A DNA stretch of 64,000 bases from Bacillus sp. (in: firmicutes) (GCA_012842745.1 DUSF01000017.1:1-64000), one strand, 5' to 3'. Shown: positions 25,869 to 35,798, counted from the first letter of the stretch. A program made the numbers and translations. The notes: a model not told the origin generated them from the letters alone.

Positions 25869-26804
25869 TCATTTCGCATGAGCGAGATTTTCTTGTTTTT
25901 TACGATTAACAATAATAATCCCCGTTGTTACAAAAATAAGTCCTACTAAAACATAGGCATGCATCTGTTCCCCCAATAACATTGATGAAAGAAAAACACC
26001 AAATACGGGAATGAAAAATAAATACATCGATACTTTCCCTACTTCATTATATTTCATCACATTATTCCAAAGTATAAATCCTGCTGCAGATAAAAAAGAC
26101 AAATAAAGAAGCATCCACAATGCTTTAATGGAAAAAACAAATGGTGCAAAACCGATGAACATTGCCCCAGACACTAATAAACCAATCGAGCCGAAAAGCA
26201 TTTGGTAGGCAGTTAAATAAGCAACATCGATTTTCATGCTGCCATTACGGGCAAATAAATTTCCGAGCGCCCCAGCCATCGCTGATAACAATAGAAAAAA
26301 CTCTCCCAAGCCAAACTCCAATACAAATGTCCCTTTTGTCAAATTAACAATCACCACACCTGTAAAACCGACAATCAAACCAATCGATTTTCGGAAGTTT
26401 ATCGCCTCATCTTTATACATAAAATGGGCAAATAGTATTTGAAAAAAAGAAGTAGTTCCCGCAATAATCGAGCCTTGAATGCCAGTACTTAAACTTAAGC
26501 CAATATAAAAGAAAACATATTGGATAAATGTTTGGAAAAAACCAATTTTCAGTACTGGTTTTAACGTCTCCTTTTTAAATATTGCTTTCTTTTTTGTAAT
26601 CACTATAAAAATTATGATGAATAGACTGGCTAAGAAGAAACGATAGCCCGCAAACAATAATTGCTGAGCTGTTTCCCCACTTTCTATATCCAGCTCATGA
26701 TAGCTTAACTTTATAAACGGAAAAGCACTTCCCCAAAGAAAGGTTGCTAGTAGTGCTGCAATAATAACCCCATACTTGTTTGTAAAAAATTTTTCCGCAG
26801 CCAA
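25869..26804 (-). CDS. DMT-superfamily (EamA) exporter
   Basis: A 311-residue, ten-helix drug/metabolite transporter made of two EamA repeats: the first begins IIAALLATFLWGSAFPFIKL, the second FFLLLSAMAGALGNLFARNG. The positively charged tail NRKKQENLAHAK is cytoplasmic. Members export amino acids or other metabolites; the substrate is unknown. It is monocistronic and convergent with the small gene to its left. Confidence 0.8.
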   Translation of the reverse strand: MAAEKFFTNKYGVIIAALLATFLWGSAFPFIKLSYHELDIESGETAQQLLFAGYRFFLASLFIIIFIVITKKKAIFKKETLKPVLKIGFFQTFIQYVFFYIGLSLSTGIQGSIIAGTTSFFQILFAHFMYKDEAINFRKSIGLIVGFTGVVIVNLTKGTFVLEFGLGEFFLLLSAMAGALGNLFARNGSMKIDVAYLTAYQMLFGSIGLLVSGAMFIGFAPFVFSIKALWMLLYLSFLSAAGFILWNNVMKYNEVGKVSMYLFFIPVFGVFLSSMLLGEQMHAYVLVGLIFVTTGIIIVNRKKQENLAHAK

Positions 26805-27040
26805 TTTAATCTCTTCCCCTCAAAAATAATCTAAGTTTTTATTTTATATCGTTTATGGTGATTTTCCAATAAACAATATTTTTTATATGCCATAGCTACA
26901 AAAATTGTAAAATTTGCTTTTCATCCTAACCATTGAATGATATAATTTATTTATAATAACTATAAACTAAAATTTAAAATAATTATTGACAGGCTGTCAC
27001 CAATCGTGGCAGTTTTCGTCTTTTATTCAAGTGTTGATCA

Positions 27041-27055
27041 TGATTATAGTTATCA
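27041..27055 (+). promoter_or_regulatory. Fur-family box upstream of the P1B4 ATPase
   Basis: TGATTATAGTTATCA matches the 7-1-7 Fur consensus TGATAATnATTATCA at 12 of 14 positions and the PerR consensus at about 10 of 14. It covers a -10-like TATAGT (27045-27050), a position suited to repression. PerR controls the homologous gene in B. subtilis. Confidence 0.6.
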
Positions 27056-27080
27056 ATTAGAATTTTAAGGAGGCATTAAA

Positions 27081-29015
27081 TTGGGAGGAAATTATAATGT
27101 AATAGATAACAATTCTCAATTAAAAGAGCAAGGGAAACAGTCTAGTTTTCTAAACAAATTGACCGAGCATTGGGAATTAATCGCTGCAATTGTAAGTGGC
27201 ATCTTTATTGTGACTGCGTGGATTTTTTCAAAAATCGGCATGGAATCTACATCGATTGCTATCTTTATCCTCGCCTTTATCATTGGAGGTTATGCTAAAG
27301 CAAAAGAAGGAATTACTGCAACAATAAACCAAAAGGAACTTAACGTTGAAATGCTGATGATTTTCGCCGCTATTGGTTCTGCTATTATTGGTTACTGGGC
27401 AGAAGGGGCGATACTAATTTTTATTTTTTCATTAAGTGGGGCGCTTGAAACATATACAATGAATAAAAGTAAAAAGGAAATTTCGAGCCTTATGAGTCTC
27501 CAGCCTGAAGAAGCATTGCGGGTTACAAATGGTACCGAAGAAAAGATACATGTATCCTTATTAAATATCGGTGATCATATTTTAGTGAAACCAGGTGAAC
27601 GTGTCCCTTCAGATGGAACGATTATCCGTGGTGAAACAACTTTAGATGAAGCGGCGATTACAGGAGAGTCTATTCCTGTAAGTAAAAGTACAAAAGATGA
27701 AGTTTATGCTGGAACGGTTAATTTAAACGGCTCGATTGTCGTTGAAATTACAAAGGAAAGCTCCGAAAGTTTATTTCAAAAAATTATTAATCTTGTCCAA
27801 AATGCTCAAAGTGAAAAAGCACCGTCACAGCTATTTATTGAAAAATTTGAAGGAACATACGTTAAAGTTGTATTAGTTGTTGTTGTTCTTATGATGTTCC
27901 TTCCTCATTATCTTTTAGGGTGGAGCTTTCAAGAGGCCTTTTATCGAGCAATGATTTTGTTAGTTGTTGCATCGCCGTGTGCGTTGATGGCAGCCATCAT
28001 GCCAGCAACATTATCAGCCATTTCAAACGGTGCGAAACATGGTATTCTTTTTAAAGGCGGTATTCATCTTGAAAAACTGATAGCGCTAAAAGCAATTGCT
28101 TTTGATAAAACAGGTACATTAACGAGAGGGAAACCAGAAGTAACAGATGTTTGCATACGACCTGACTTGACGGAAGAAGAATTTTTATTTGCAACAGCAT
28201 CAATTGAAAATCATTCAAACCATCCGTTGGCACAAGCGATTGTCCAATTTGCAAAAGAAAAGTATTCATTCACATTTGAGGAGCCAGCGCAATTTAAGGA
28301 TGTTGCTGGTTGGGGTGTTGAAGCTTGTATTCATAATAAACAGTGGAAAATTGGTAAGAAGGATTTTGTCGGTGTTAATGAAGCGGAAAGCTTCCAGAAC
28401 GGCATTGCTAAAACTTTAGCTAGTGAAGGCAAAACAATCGTTTATGTAAAAGATGAAAATGGCGTTGCTGGCATTCTAGCCTTGAAAGATGTTGTTCGTG
28501 ATATTACGAAACAAGCCATTCAGACTTTAAAAATGAATGGTATTCATACTGTTATGCTTACTGGGGACAGCCAACATACCGGTGCAGCCATTGCTAAAGA
28601 AAGCGGAGTAGATTATTTTATTGCCGAATGTTTACCTGAAACGAAGGTTGAACACTTGAAGCAACTTCAAAAGAAATACAAAGAAGTTGGCATGGTTGGA
28701 GATGGTATCAATGATGCCCCTGCCCTTGCTACAGCAAGTGTTGGCATTGCCATGGGTGAAGGTTCCGATGTTGCTTTAGAAACGGCTGATATTGTCTTAA
28801 TGAAAAATGATCTTACAAAAATTGCTGAAGCCATTACATTATCAAAACGAATGAACAAGATTATTAAACAAAATATTATTTTTTCAATTTCAGTCATTAT
28901 GCTATTAATTGCTTCCAATTTCCTACAAGTCCTTGACCTTCCTTTTGGAGTAATTGGTCATGAAGGCAGTACAATACTAGTCATTTTAAATGGACTGCGC
29001 TTATTAAAAAACTAA
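27081..29015 (+). CDS. pfeT: P1B4-type metal efflux ATPase, PfeT-like
   Basis: Membrane ATPase predicted to export Fe(II), possibly Co(II) or Zn(II). The P1B4 signature is present: SPC in membrane helix 4 (VVASPCALMA, about residue 296) and HEGST in the last helix region (VIGHEGSTILV). Also seen are TGES, the phosphorylated Asp in DKTGTLTRG (about 340), HP in NHSNHPLA and GDGINDAP. There is no N-terminal CxxC metal domain, as in P1B4. Its length (644) matches B. subtilis PfeT (formerly ZosA), a PerR-regulated iron exporter. Translation starts at TTG seven bases after AAGGAGG. Confidence 0.85.
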   Translation: MGGNYNVIDNNSQLKEQGKQSSFLNKLTEHWELIAAIVSGIFIVTAWIFSKIGMESTSIAIFILAFIIGGYAKAKEGITATINQKELNVEMLMIFAAIGSAIIGYWAEGAILIFIFSLSGALETYTMNKSKKEISSLMSLQPEEALRVTNGTEEKIHVSLLNIGDHILVKPGERVPSDGTIIRGETTLDEAAITGESIPVSKSTKDEVYAGTVNLNGSIVVEITKESSESLFQKIINLVQNAQSEKAPSQLFIEKFEGTYVKVVLVVVVLMMFLPHYLLGWSFQEAFYRAMILLVVASPCALMAAIMPATLSAISNGAKHGILFKGGIHLEKLIALKAIAFDKTGTLTRGKPEVTDVCIRPDLTEEEFLFATASIENHSNHPLAQAIVQFAKEKYSFTFEEPAQFKDVAGWGVEACIHNKQWKIGKKDFVGVNEAESFQNGIAKTLASEGKTIVYVKDENGVAGILALKDVVRDITKQAIQTLKMNGIHTVMLTGDSQHTGAAIAKESGVDYFIAECLPETKVEHLKQLQKKYKEVGMVGDGINDAPALATASVGIAMGEGSDVALETADIVLMKNDLTKIAEAITLSKRMNKIIKQNIIFSISVIMLLIASNFLQVLDLPFGVIGHEGSTILVILNGLRLLKN

Positions 29016-29025
29016 TACCGACAAA

Positions 29026-29056
29026 AAGGGCGGCCTTATGCTGAGGGGCCGCCCTT
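29026..29056 (+). terminator. Terminator of the P1B4 ATPase gene
   Basis: Ten-bp GC-rich stem AAGGGCGGCC/GGCCGCCCTT with an 11-base loop, 11 bases after the stop codon. Confidence 0.85.
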
Positions 29057-29062
29057 CTATCA

Positions 29063-29146
29063 TTAGTGATAATTATTCTTTTTATTCGCACTGCTTGAAG
29101 TTTTATGCTTAGAACCACTTTTCTTTTTATTTTGATTTTTACCCAT
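29063..29146 (-). CDS. Very small basic protein (27 aa)
   Basis: Encodes MGKNQNKKKSGSKHKTSSSA plus seven residues, almost entirely Lys/Asn/Ser. GGAGG stands eight bases before ATG, better than chance. Similar tiny Lys/Ser-rich proteins in Bacillus are nucleic-acid-binding or spore proteins, but I cannot assign it. It lies between the ATPase terminator and yfkH. Confidence 0.45.
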   Translation of the reverse strand: MGKNQNKKKSGSKHKTSSSANKKNNYH

Positions 29147-29250
29147 CGTTGACGCCTCCTTCGATGATGAAAGCGAAATGCTTTTCAAAGATAGTATGGC
29201 ATCTTACATAACACTATATAGTAATAAAACTTCACCAATCTTTGTATTAA

Positions 29251-30060
29251 TTACCTCGATTTTTTATCAATCCGCATCATTGCATTAATTTCCCCGCCCA
29301 AAATAATAACCATCGCCGATAAAAAAAACCATATCATTAAAATAATAATTCCAGCCAAGCTTCCATATGTAGCTGTATAATTTGCGAAGTTCAATACAAA
29401 ATAAGAAAAAGCAAGCGAAACAAGCTGCCAGCCGAATGTTGCAAAAAACGCCCCATACCATACTTCTCTGATTCGAAGTTTTTTATTCGGTGCAAAATGA
29501 TATAACACAGCGAGCACAATGACCATGACAAAAAAACTAATGAAAATTCTGAAAAAGTCCCAAATAGCGATAATAGACTGCGAAACTCCAAAATAATTAG
29601 AAAGAAATAAGCCAATCGCCTTTCCAAAAACGGGCAACAACAAAGCAATGATGATGGCAGCAATCATGGCGATGGTTAAGATGATTGCTATTAGCCTTGA
29701 TAGTAAGTATGGCCTGCTTTCTTTCACACCATAGGCACGATTTAAGGCACGGATAATAGCATTAATGCCATTGGATGCTGACCAAATTGTCGCAATCAGA
29801 CCAAAAGATAACAAGCCACCTTTTGGCCCCTCCATGATTTGCCGTAAATTCGTTTCTATTAAATCCATTGCTTCGCCAGGTGCAAACTGGCTTACAAGCC
29901 CGAGCAAGTCATCAAGGGATATAGGCAAATAACCGATGAGTGTAATTAGAAAAATTAAAAACGGAAAGATAGATAATAGAAAAAAATAAGCTAATTGCGC
30001 CGACAAACCGATTACTTCATCTTGAATAAAGCGATTAAATAGTTCTTTAATAAAGTTCAT
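29251..30060 (-). CDS. yfkH: YihY/BrkB-family membrane protein (YfkH)
   Basis: A 269-residue protein with six predicted membrane helices and the family motifs LSAQLAYFFLLSIFPFLIFL, TIWSASNGINAIIRALNRAY and the C-terminal YGSLAGIIILMIWFFLSAMV followed by GGEINA. The family was once called ribonuclease BN by mistake; its function is not known. It is the YfkH homologue by position, following the yfkD-yfkE block in B. subtilis order. It starts eight bases after the upstream YtxH-like gene, so the two form an operon. Confidence 0.8.
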   Translation of the reverse strand: MNFIKELFNRFIQDEVIGLSAQLAYFFLLSIFPFLIFLITLIGYLPISLDDLLGLVSQFAPGEAMDLIETNLRQIMEGPKGGLLSFGLIATIWSASNGINAIIRALNRAYGVKESRPYLLSRLIAIILTIAMIAAIIIALLLPVFGKAIGLFLSNYFGVSQSIIAIWDFFRIFISFFVMVIVLAVLYHFAPNKKLRIREVWYGAFFATFGWQLVSLAFSYFVLNFANYTATYGSLAGIIILMIWFFLSAMVIILGGEINAMMRIDKKSR

Positions 30061-30067
30061 TTATTAA

Positions 30068-30388
30068 CTATCCTCTTCCATCTCCATCTTCGACATTTTT
30101 ATTAGTCATTAGCAAGCAATTACCTGATTGTTTAATGTCATTCACTTTTTCAACGATAAAAGCTAGGTCGTCAGTTACTTCTTCTACTTTTTGTCTTGTT
30201 GCCGATAGCTTATTAGAAACGTTGTCAATAAGAACGGATGGATTTTTACTATAAACCCACACCTTTCTACTACAATCCTTTATTTGCAAAACTGCTTTTT
30301 CTCTCGTTTGACGGTCTAACAAAGATATAGCCGCACCAAGAACAGCACCATATAGCATCCCTTTTACTAATTTATTTTGCTCTCCCAT
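30068..30388 (-). CDS. YtxH-like membrane-anchored protein
   Basis: A 106-residue protein whose N-terminus (KGMLYGAVLGAAISLL) is a glycine-rich membrane segment of the YtxH type, followed by a long amphipathic helix with YtxH-like heptads (SVLIDNVSNKLSATRQKVEE). Such proteins are often stress-related in Bacillus; the role is unknown. It is the first gene of an operon with yfkH. The C-terminal 20 residues are low-complexity. Confidence 0.65.
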   Translation of the reverse strand: MGEQNKLVKGMLYGAVLGAAISLLDRQTREKAVLQIKDCSRKVWVYSKNPSVLIDNVSNKLSATRQKVEEVTDDLAFIVEKVNDIKQSGNCLLMTNKNVEDGDGRG

Positions 30389-30623
30389 TTATGTACGCTC
30401 CTTCTTAATAAATAACATCACTTCTATTATATCCAATTTTAAAAAAGCAGATGAAATTAAATCGCCGTAATTAATTATTATTCAAATATTATTATTTTTC
30501 ATGTATAATTTCTTATCATTACGATTAGCACTATCTCACTCCCACTTTTTTGAAAAATTGGGCTACTTTTCTGAAAAGTCTTCATATAATTATAATACCA
30601 AATTTTAGATTGGGGGAACACGA

Positions 30624-31135
30624 ATGGAACCATCTTTTACTTTTTTAGATTTAATTAATAAAATTAGCGATTGGATTTGGGGGCCGCCCCTACTAATTCT
30701 AATAGTAGGAACAGGAATTTTTTTAACGCTTCGCCTAGTTTTTTTACAAATTACTGCCCTGCCCTATGCTCTTAAGCTAGCATTCAGTAAACATCAAGAT
30801 CATACTTCTAATGGGGCTATCTCTCATTATCAAGCACTTATGACGGCTTTAGCGGCAACGGTTGGAACACAGTGCTTGGCTGGGCATACTATGGTGAAAA
30901 ATGTTTCTCCTATCTATTTGGAAATAGCGCAATAAAATTTTATCGCTTTATATTTGTAATAGCCGTTTTTATCGGCGCAGTTTCTACACTTGATGCTGTA
31001 TGGAGAATCGCGGACATCATGAATGGCCTCATGGCCTTCCCTAACTTAGTTGGATTACTTGGCTTATCAGGCGTAGTAGTTGCTGAAACAAGGAGATTTA
31101 AAAAGAAGAGGCAGGAAGAAAGAGGTAGGGTCTGA
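30624..31135 (+). pseudogene. Alanine/glycine:cation symporter (AgcS) with internal deletion
   Basis: The first 90 codons are the N-terminus of a sodium/alanine symporter (ISDWIWGPPLLILIVGTGIF, then ALMTALAATVGT). After VGT the sequence jumps into another frame to LGWAYYGEKCFSYLFG, a motif near residue 380 of the family, and runs to the normal C-terminus. Some 290 codons are missing from an expected 470 or so, with a frame change at the junction (about 30866-30875). The promoter region and ribosome site remain, but no functional carrier can be made. Confidence 0.85.
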
Positions 31136-31160
31136 CTCTTTTGGCCAGCCCTATTTTTTG

Positions 31161-32264
31161 TTACTTTTTAACGATTTCCTCCATTCTCATTATTTCATTT
31201 CTGATGCCCTCGTATTTTCTATCTAACACACTAAAGTCAATCGCCGCTATATAAATTTTTTCCAATTGATCATGTAGTTGTTTTGCTTTTGCAAGATAGG
31301 ATGTTGCTTTTTTCATTTTTGCTGAATATCTTTCTTTTATCTCACTTATTTCAGTAGCGTATTTCTCATCTATTCCTACTGGTAGCGTTCTAGTAAACAC
31401 GTCGATAACTTTATCATTTTTTCTGTCTGGAAAATGCTCATGTGGCGCTGTGCTGTCAAATATGGCAATACCTATTTCCCTTAAAATAACCATATCTACG
31501 CTTCTTGGATCAAAACCACAATGATATATTTCGACATCATAGCCAAGGTCTTCCGCACTTGCGGCAATTTTTTTCAACATCGTTGATTTTCCGGAACCTG
31601 GCCGCCCTTTTATAAAATAGCGGTTTTCGATGCCTTCTGTTAAATTTTGAATAAAATCAATTGGGCCTATTGGTGTCGCCGCACCTAAAAAACGATGCCT
31701 AACGTTAGCCTTCTTATTTAATTTGACGCCCCCCAAAAGTTGTTGAATTAATTCTTTCGTAAATTTATTGGCTTCCGCAAAATCCATGTTTTTAATATAA
31801 ATTCCTTCCCACTCATCATGAATTTTTAGACCTTCGGCAAATAAACTATAAGCGGTTTGAAATGATTTAGATATTTGCTCTGAGAGCTGGAGAATATCTT
31901 TCTTATGGACTGCCAGTTTATCGGAATCCCATGCTTCTCCTAAATTAACATATTCCTCAATTGCGCCAGGTGCTTTTGGCTCAATTACATGCGGTGCTGT
32001 GCCATCAACGATTCCCACCTGCAAATCTCTAATAATAACACCATCAATCGAATGATTATCTGATGAACAATGTAAATATTCAATATTGAAGCCTTTATTC
32101 AACCATTCTTCCCCAATTTTTTTCATTAAAAATGATTTTCCTGTTCCAGGACCACCTTTTAATATGAATAAACGTTCCAAATCTTTAATATTTGAATCAA
32201 ATAAATTGTGGAAGCCTCTTGCTGTATTTCCTCCAGCATAATAGTTTATAACTTTACCAGCCAT
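31161..32264 (-). CDS. Double P-loop ATPase (PRK06851-like)
   Basis: A 367-residue soluble NTPase built from two homologous halves. Each has a Walker A (ILKGGPGTGKSFLMKKI near residue 35; IKGRPGSGKSTMLKKI near 220), then a strand with E-x-x-H-C (IEYLHCSSDN / VEIYHCGFDP), VIIRDLQVGIVDGTAPH / VILREIGIAIFDSTAPH, and a helical tail with LHDEWE / LHDQLE. The halves look like an ancient duplication. Families of this type are annotated only as ATPases; the substrate is unknown. It is transcribed alone. Confidence 0.75.
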   Translation of the reverse strand: MAGKVINYYAGGNTARGFHNLFDSNIKDLERLFILKGGPGTGKSFLMKKIGEEWLNKGFNIEYLHCSSDNHSIDGVIIRDLQVGIVDGTAPHVIEPKAPGAIEEYVNLGEAWDSDKLAVHKKDILQLSEQISKSFQTAYSLFAEGLKIHDEWEGIYIKNMDFAEANKFTKELIQQLLGGVKLNKKANVRHRFLGAATPIGPIDFIQNLTEGIENRYFIKGRPGSGKSTMLKKIAASAEDLGYDVEIYHCGFDPRSVDMVILREIGIAIFDSTAPHEHFPDRKNDKVIDVFTRTLPVGIDEKYATEISEIKERYSAKMKKATSYLAKAKQLHDQLEKIYIAAIDFSVLDRKYEGIRNEIMRMEEIVKK

Positions 32265-32505
32265 TTATTTTACACTCCCTACAAGCATTTTTGGAAAATT
32301 CCCGTTCTTAATACAATATGTTGAAAAGCTTAATAGGTGAGTGCCTATATGCGGAACTACTATGTGTTTGCAGCTTTGCCGTAAATGTCGATTCCCCGGG
32401 AAATACGTATTGGGAAAAAAGTTTTCTTCCATCCAATTGTTATGTCATATATAATCAGTTATGTGTGAAAACTTCTGAACGTCCAGTAATAATATGGAGG
32501 GAATT

Positions 32506-34062
32506 ATGAGCATTTTAACTGTCAAAAATTTAAGCCACGGCTTTGGAGACCGCGCCATTTTTAATAACGTCTCCTTTCGGCTTTTAAAAGGAGAGCATAT
32601 TGGCTTAATCGGTGCCAATGGTGAAGGTAAGTCTACCTTTATGAATATTATTACGAGAAAACTTGATCCTGATGCTGGTCAAGTAGAGTGGTCAAAAAAT
32701 GTCCGCGTCGGCTATTTGGACCAACATACTGTTCTTGAAAAAGGATTAACAATTCGTGATGTATTAAAAAGTGCGTTTCAATATTTGTTTGACCTTGAGG
32801 CTGAAACGAATCAAATTTACGAGCGGATGGCGGATGCCTCGCCTGAAGAACTCGAAAAGCTACTAGAGGATGTTGGCACAATTCAGGACCTTTTAACGAA
32901 TAATGATTTTTATATTATTGATGCGAAGGTAGAGGAGGTTGCCCGCGGTCTAGGCTTGCAAGATATCGGCCTTGAACGTGATGTTACTGATTTAAGTGGC
33001 GGACAAAGGACAAAAATTTTGCTTGCGAAATTATTGCTTGAAAAGCCAGATATTTTACTTTTAGATGAGCCGACAAACTATTTAGATGAGCAGCACATTG
33101 AATGGTTGAAGCGTTACTTGCAAGAATATGAAAATGCGTTTATCTTGATTTCGCACGATATACCGTTTCTTAATAGTGTGATTAATTTAATTTATCATAT
33201 GGAAAATCAAGAGTTAAACCGCTATGTTGGTGACTATGACAATTTCATATCTGTGCATGAAATGAAAAAACAGCAGTTAGAAGCTGCCTATAAAAGACAA
33301 CAGCAGGAAATATCAAAATTAAAAGATTTTGTTGCTCGTAACAAAGCTAGTGTCGCAACAAGAAACATGGCGATGTCCCGTCAGAAAAAGCTTGATAAAA
33401 TGGAAGTTATTGAATTAGCAAAAGAAAAACCAAAACCAGAATTTAATTTCAAAGAGTCCCGCGCCTCTGGTAAGGTTATTTTTGAAACGAAAAATTTGGT
33501 AATTGGTTATGATGAACCATTATCAAGACCTTTAGATTTGCGGATGGAACGCGGGCAAAAAATTGCACTTGTCGGAGCAAATGGGATTGGTAAGACAACG
33601 TTGCTACGAAGTATCTTAGGCGAAATAAAGCCGCTTTCAGGAACCGTTGAACGTGGGGACTATTTACACATCGGCTATTTTGAACAAGAAGTCAAAACAA
33701 AAAATAATAATACTTGTATTGATGAGATTTGGAATTCGTTTCCCCACTTTAATCAATACGAAGTACGTGCAGCTCTTGCAAAATGTGGTCTGACAACAAA
33801 GCATATCGAAAGTAAGGTTGAAGTATTGAGCGGTGGCGAAAAGGCAAAAGTTAGATTTTGTAAGCTAATTAATACGGAAACTAATTTACTTGTTTTGGAT
33901 GAGCCGACAAACCATCTTGATGTTGATGCAAAAGATGAGTTAAAGCGTGCTCTTAAGGCGTATAAAGGCAGCATTTTATTAATTAGCCATGAGCCAGAAT
34001 TTTATAATGAAGTTGTCACAGATGTATGGAACTGTGAGTCTTGGACAACGAAGGTGTTTTAA
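32506..34062 (+). CDS. yfmM: ABC-F translation-type ATPase YfmM
   Basis: Soluble ABC-F protein with two nucleotide-binding domains and no membrane part. Walker A motifs are GANGEGKSTF (near 38) and GANGIGKTTLL (near 360); signatures are LSGGQRTK and LSGGEKAK; Walker B/H-loop reads LLLDEPTNYLD and LVLDEPTNHLD. A charged linker (YKRQQQEISKLKDF) separates the domains. ABC-F proteins act at the ribosomal E site, rescuing stalled ribosomes or giving antibiotic resistance. The 518-residue length and near-identical motifs match B. subtilis YfmM. The start is the ATG at 32506 after GGAGGG. Confidence 0.85.
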   Translation: MSILTVKNLSHGFGDRAIFNNVSFRLLKGEHIGLIGANGEGKSTFMNIITRKLDPDAGQVEWSKNVRVGYLDQHTVLEKGLTIRDVLKSAFQYLFDLEAETNQIYERMADASPEELEKLLEDVGTIQDLLTNNDFYIIDAKVEEVARGLGLQDIGLERDVTDLSGGQRTKILLAKLLLEKPDILLLDEPTNYLDEQHIEWLKRYLQEYENAFILISHDIPFLNSVINLIYHMENQELNRYVGDYDNFISVHEMKKQQLEAAYKRQQQEISKLKDFVARNKASVATRNMAMSRQKKLDKMEVIELAKEKPKPEFNFKESRASGKVIFETKNLVIGYDEPLSRPLDLRMERGQKIALVGANGIGKTTLLRSILGEIKPLSGTVERGDYLHIGYFEQEVKTKNNNTCIDEIWNSFPHFNQYEVRAALAKCGLTTKHIESKVEVLSGGEKAKVRFCKLINTETNLLVLDEPTNHLDVDAKDELKRALKAYKGSILLISHEPEFYNEVVTDVWNCESWTTKVF

Positions 34063-34070
34063 TTAAAAGA

Positions 34071-34097
34071 AGCCCTCTGCAGAAGTAGCAGAGGGCT
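34071..34097 (+). terminator. Bidirectional terminator between yfmM and fhs
   Basis: Perfect ten-bp stem AGCCCTCTGC/GCAGAGGGCT with a seven-base loop between convergent genes. Confidence 0.85.
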
Positions 34098-34106
34098 CCA
34101 TTTCAT

Positions 34107-35798
34107 TTAGAACAATCCAATCGCTCTGCCGTCAACATCAACATCCATATTTAATGCGGCAGGTTTTTTCGGTAAACCAGGCATTGTCATCACATCGCCT
34201 GTTAATGCAACAAGGAAGCCAGCCCCGATAGACGGGCGTAATTCCCTTACCGTAATCGTAAAGCCTTCTGGTCTACCCAGCTTTGCTGGATCATCAGATA
34301 GTGAATATTGTGTTTTCGCCATACAAACTGGTAACTTATCCCAACCGAAAGCTGTATATTCTTCAATTTGCTTTCTTACTTTTGGAATAAACTCAACACC
34401 AGCTGCACCATACACCCTTTTAGCGATTGTTTCAATTTTCGCTTCAATTGAATCATGTAAATCATATAATGGCTTATAGTTGCTTTCTTGTTTATCTAAT
34501 ACTTTTAGAAGTTTAACAGCTAAGTCGATGCCACCTTCGCCGCCTTTTGCCCATACTTCAGATAAAGCAACGTCGTAATTTCTTTCCTCACACCATTTCT
34601 CAATGAATTCAATTTCTTTCTCAGAATCTGTAATAAAGCGGTTAATTGCGACAACGAATGGCAGCCCAAAGCTTTGTACTGTTTCAATATGCTTTTGAAG
34701 ATTCCCCATCCCTGTTTTTAGGGCATCTACATTTTCTTCAGTAAGATTTGCTTTGTCAACACCGCCATGCATTTTTAAAGCACGAATCGTCGCAACAATA
34801 ACGACGGCTTGCGGATCAATATTTCCTAAACGGGATTTAATATTTAAAAATTTTTCTGCACCGAGGTCAGCACCAAAGCCAGATTCGGTCACAACAAAAT
34901 CACCAAGCTTGCTCGCAAGTTTTGTTGCAATAATACTATTACAACCATGGGCAATGTTTGCAAACGGACCACCGTGAACAATTGCTGGTGTATTTTCCAA
35001 CGTTTGCACTAGATTTGGCTTAATAGCCTCTTTTAAGAGTAGTGTCAAGGCACCTTGAACACCTAAATCTTTTACTGTAACTGGTTGCTTTTCAAAGTTA
35101 TAGCCAACAACAATATTAGATAATTTCTCCTTTAAATCTGTAAGGTCCTTTGCTAAACAAAGAATCGCCATAATTTCAGAGGCAACAGTAATATTAAAGC
35201 CATCTTCTCTTGGGACACCTTGGATTGGGCCGCCAAGCCCTACGACGACTTGTCGTAACGCACGGTCATTTAAGTCTACAACCCGCTTCCATGTAATTCT
35301 TCTTGTATCAATTTGACACTCATTGCCTTGGTGAATATGGTTGTCGATAAATGCTGCTAAAGCATTGTTAGCTGTCGTAATCGCATGGAAGTCACCTGTA
35401 AAATGAAGGTTAATATCCTCCATCGGCATTACTTGAGAGTAGCCACCACCGCTTGCCCCACCTTTAATTCCCATTGTTGGTCCAAGTGAAGGCTCTCGCA
35501 AAGCGACAATCGTCTTGTGTCCGATTTTATTTAATGCTTGTCCTAGTCCAACTGTAACTGTTGATTTTCCTTCTCCAGCTGGTGTCGGGTTGATCGAAGT
35601 TACTAAAATCACCTTTCCATCTGGCTGGCCTTGAAGACGCTTCATCACATCTAAGGAAATTTTAGCTTTGTAACGGCCATATGGCTCCCACTCATTCTCT
35701 TGTAAATTTAGCTGTTCAGCAATATCTTTAATGGGCTTCATAACTGCTTCTTGAGCAATTTCAATGTCTGATTTTACTTTTTTTGATTGTACACTCAT
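34107..35798 (-). CDS. fhs: Formate-tetrahydrofolate ligase
   Basis: ATP-dependent formation of 10-formyl-THF from formate and THF, feeding purine and formyl-Met synthesis. The P-loop region reads [20 protein letters not shown] (near residue 68), followed by [33 protein letters not shown] and a C-terminal PGLPKKPAA. The 563-residue length is typical. It is a single-gene unit; purC and release factor genes nearby are on the same strand but separated by gaps. Confidence 0.95.
   Translation of the reverse strand: MSVQSKKVKSDIEIAQEAVMKPIKDIAEQLNLQENEWEPYGRYKAKISLDVMKRLQGQPDGKVILVTSINPTPAGEGKSTVTVGLGQALNKIGHKTIVALREPSLGPTMGIKGGASGGGYSQVMPMEDINLHFTGDFHAITTANNALAAFIDNHIHQGNECQIDTRRITWKRVVDLNDRALRQVVVGLGGPIQGVPREDGFNITVASEIMAILCLAKDLTDLKEKLSNIVVGYNFEKQPVTVKDLGVQGALTLLLKEAIKPNLVQTLENTPAIVHGGPFANIAHGCNSIIATKLASKLGDFVVTESGFGADLGAEKFLNIKSRLGNIDPQAVVIVATIRALKMHGGVDKANLTEENVDALKTGMGNLQKHIETVQSFGLPFVVAINRFITDSEKEIEFIEKWCEERNYDVALSEVWAKGGEGGIDLAVKLLKVLDKQESNYKPLYDLHDSIEAKIETIAKRVYGAAGVEFIPKVRKQIEEYTAFGWDKLPVCMAKTQYSLSDDPAKLGRPEGFTITVRELRPSIGAGFLVALTGDVMTMPGLPKKPAALNMDVDVDGRAIGLF

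Noticed and set aside
26986-27024. Small hairpins (GACAG-G-CTGTC and CTGTCAC/GTGGCAG followed by TTTT) upstream of the P1B4 ATPase gene
   Set aside because: Could be a leader terminator or riboregulator, but stems are short, imperfect and upstream of the likely promoter.
30872-31135. Second frame of the AgcS remnant taken as an independent small membrane protein
   Set aside because: It lacks its own ribosome site and matches the C-terminal end of AgcS exactly in register, so it is part of the deleted gene.
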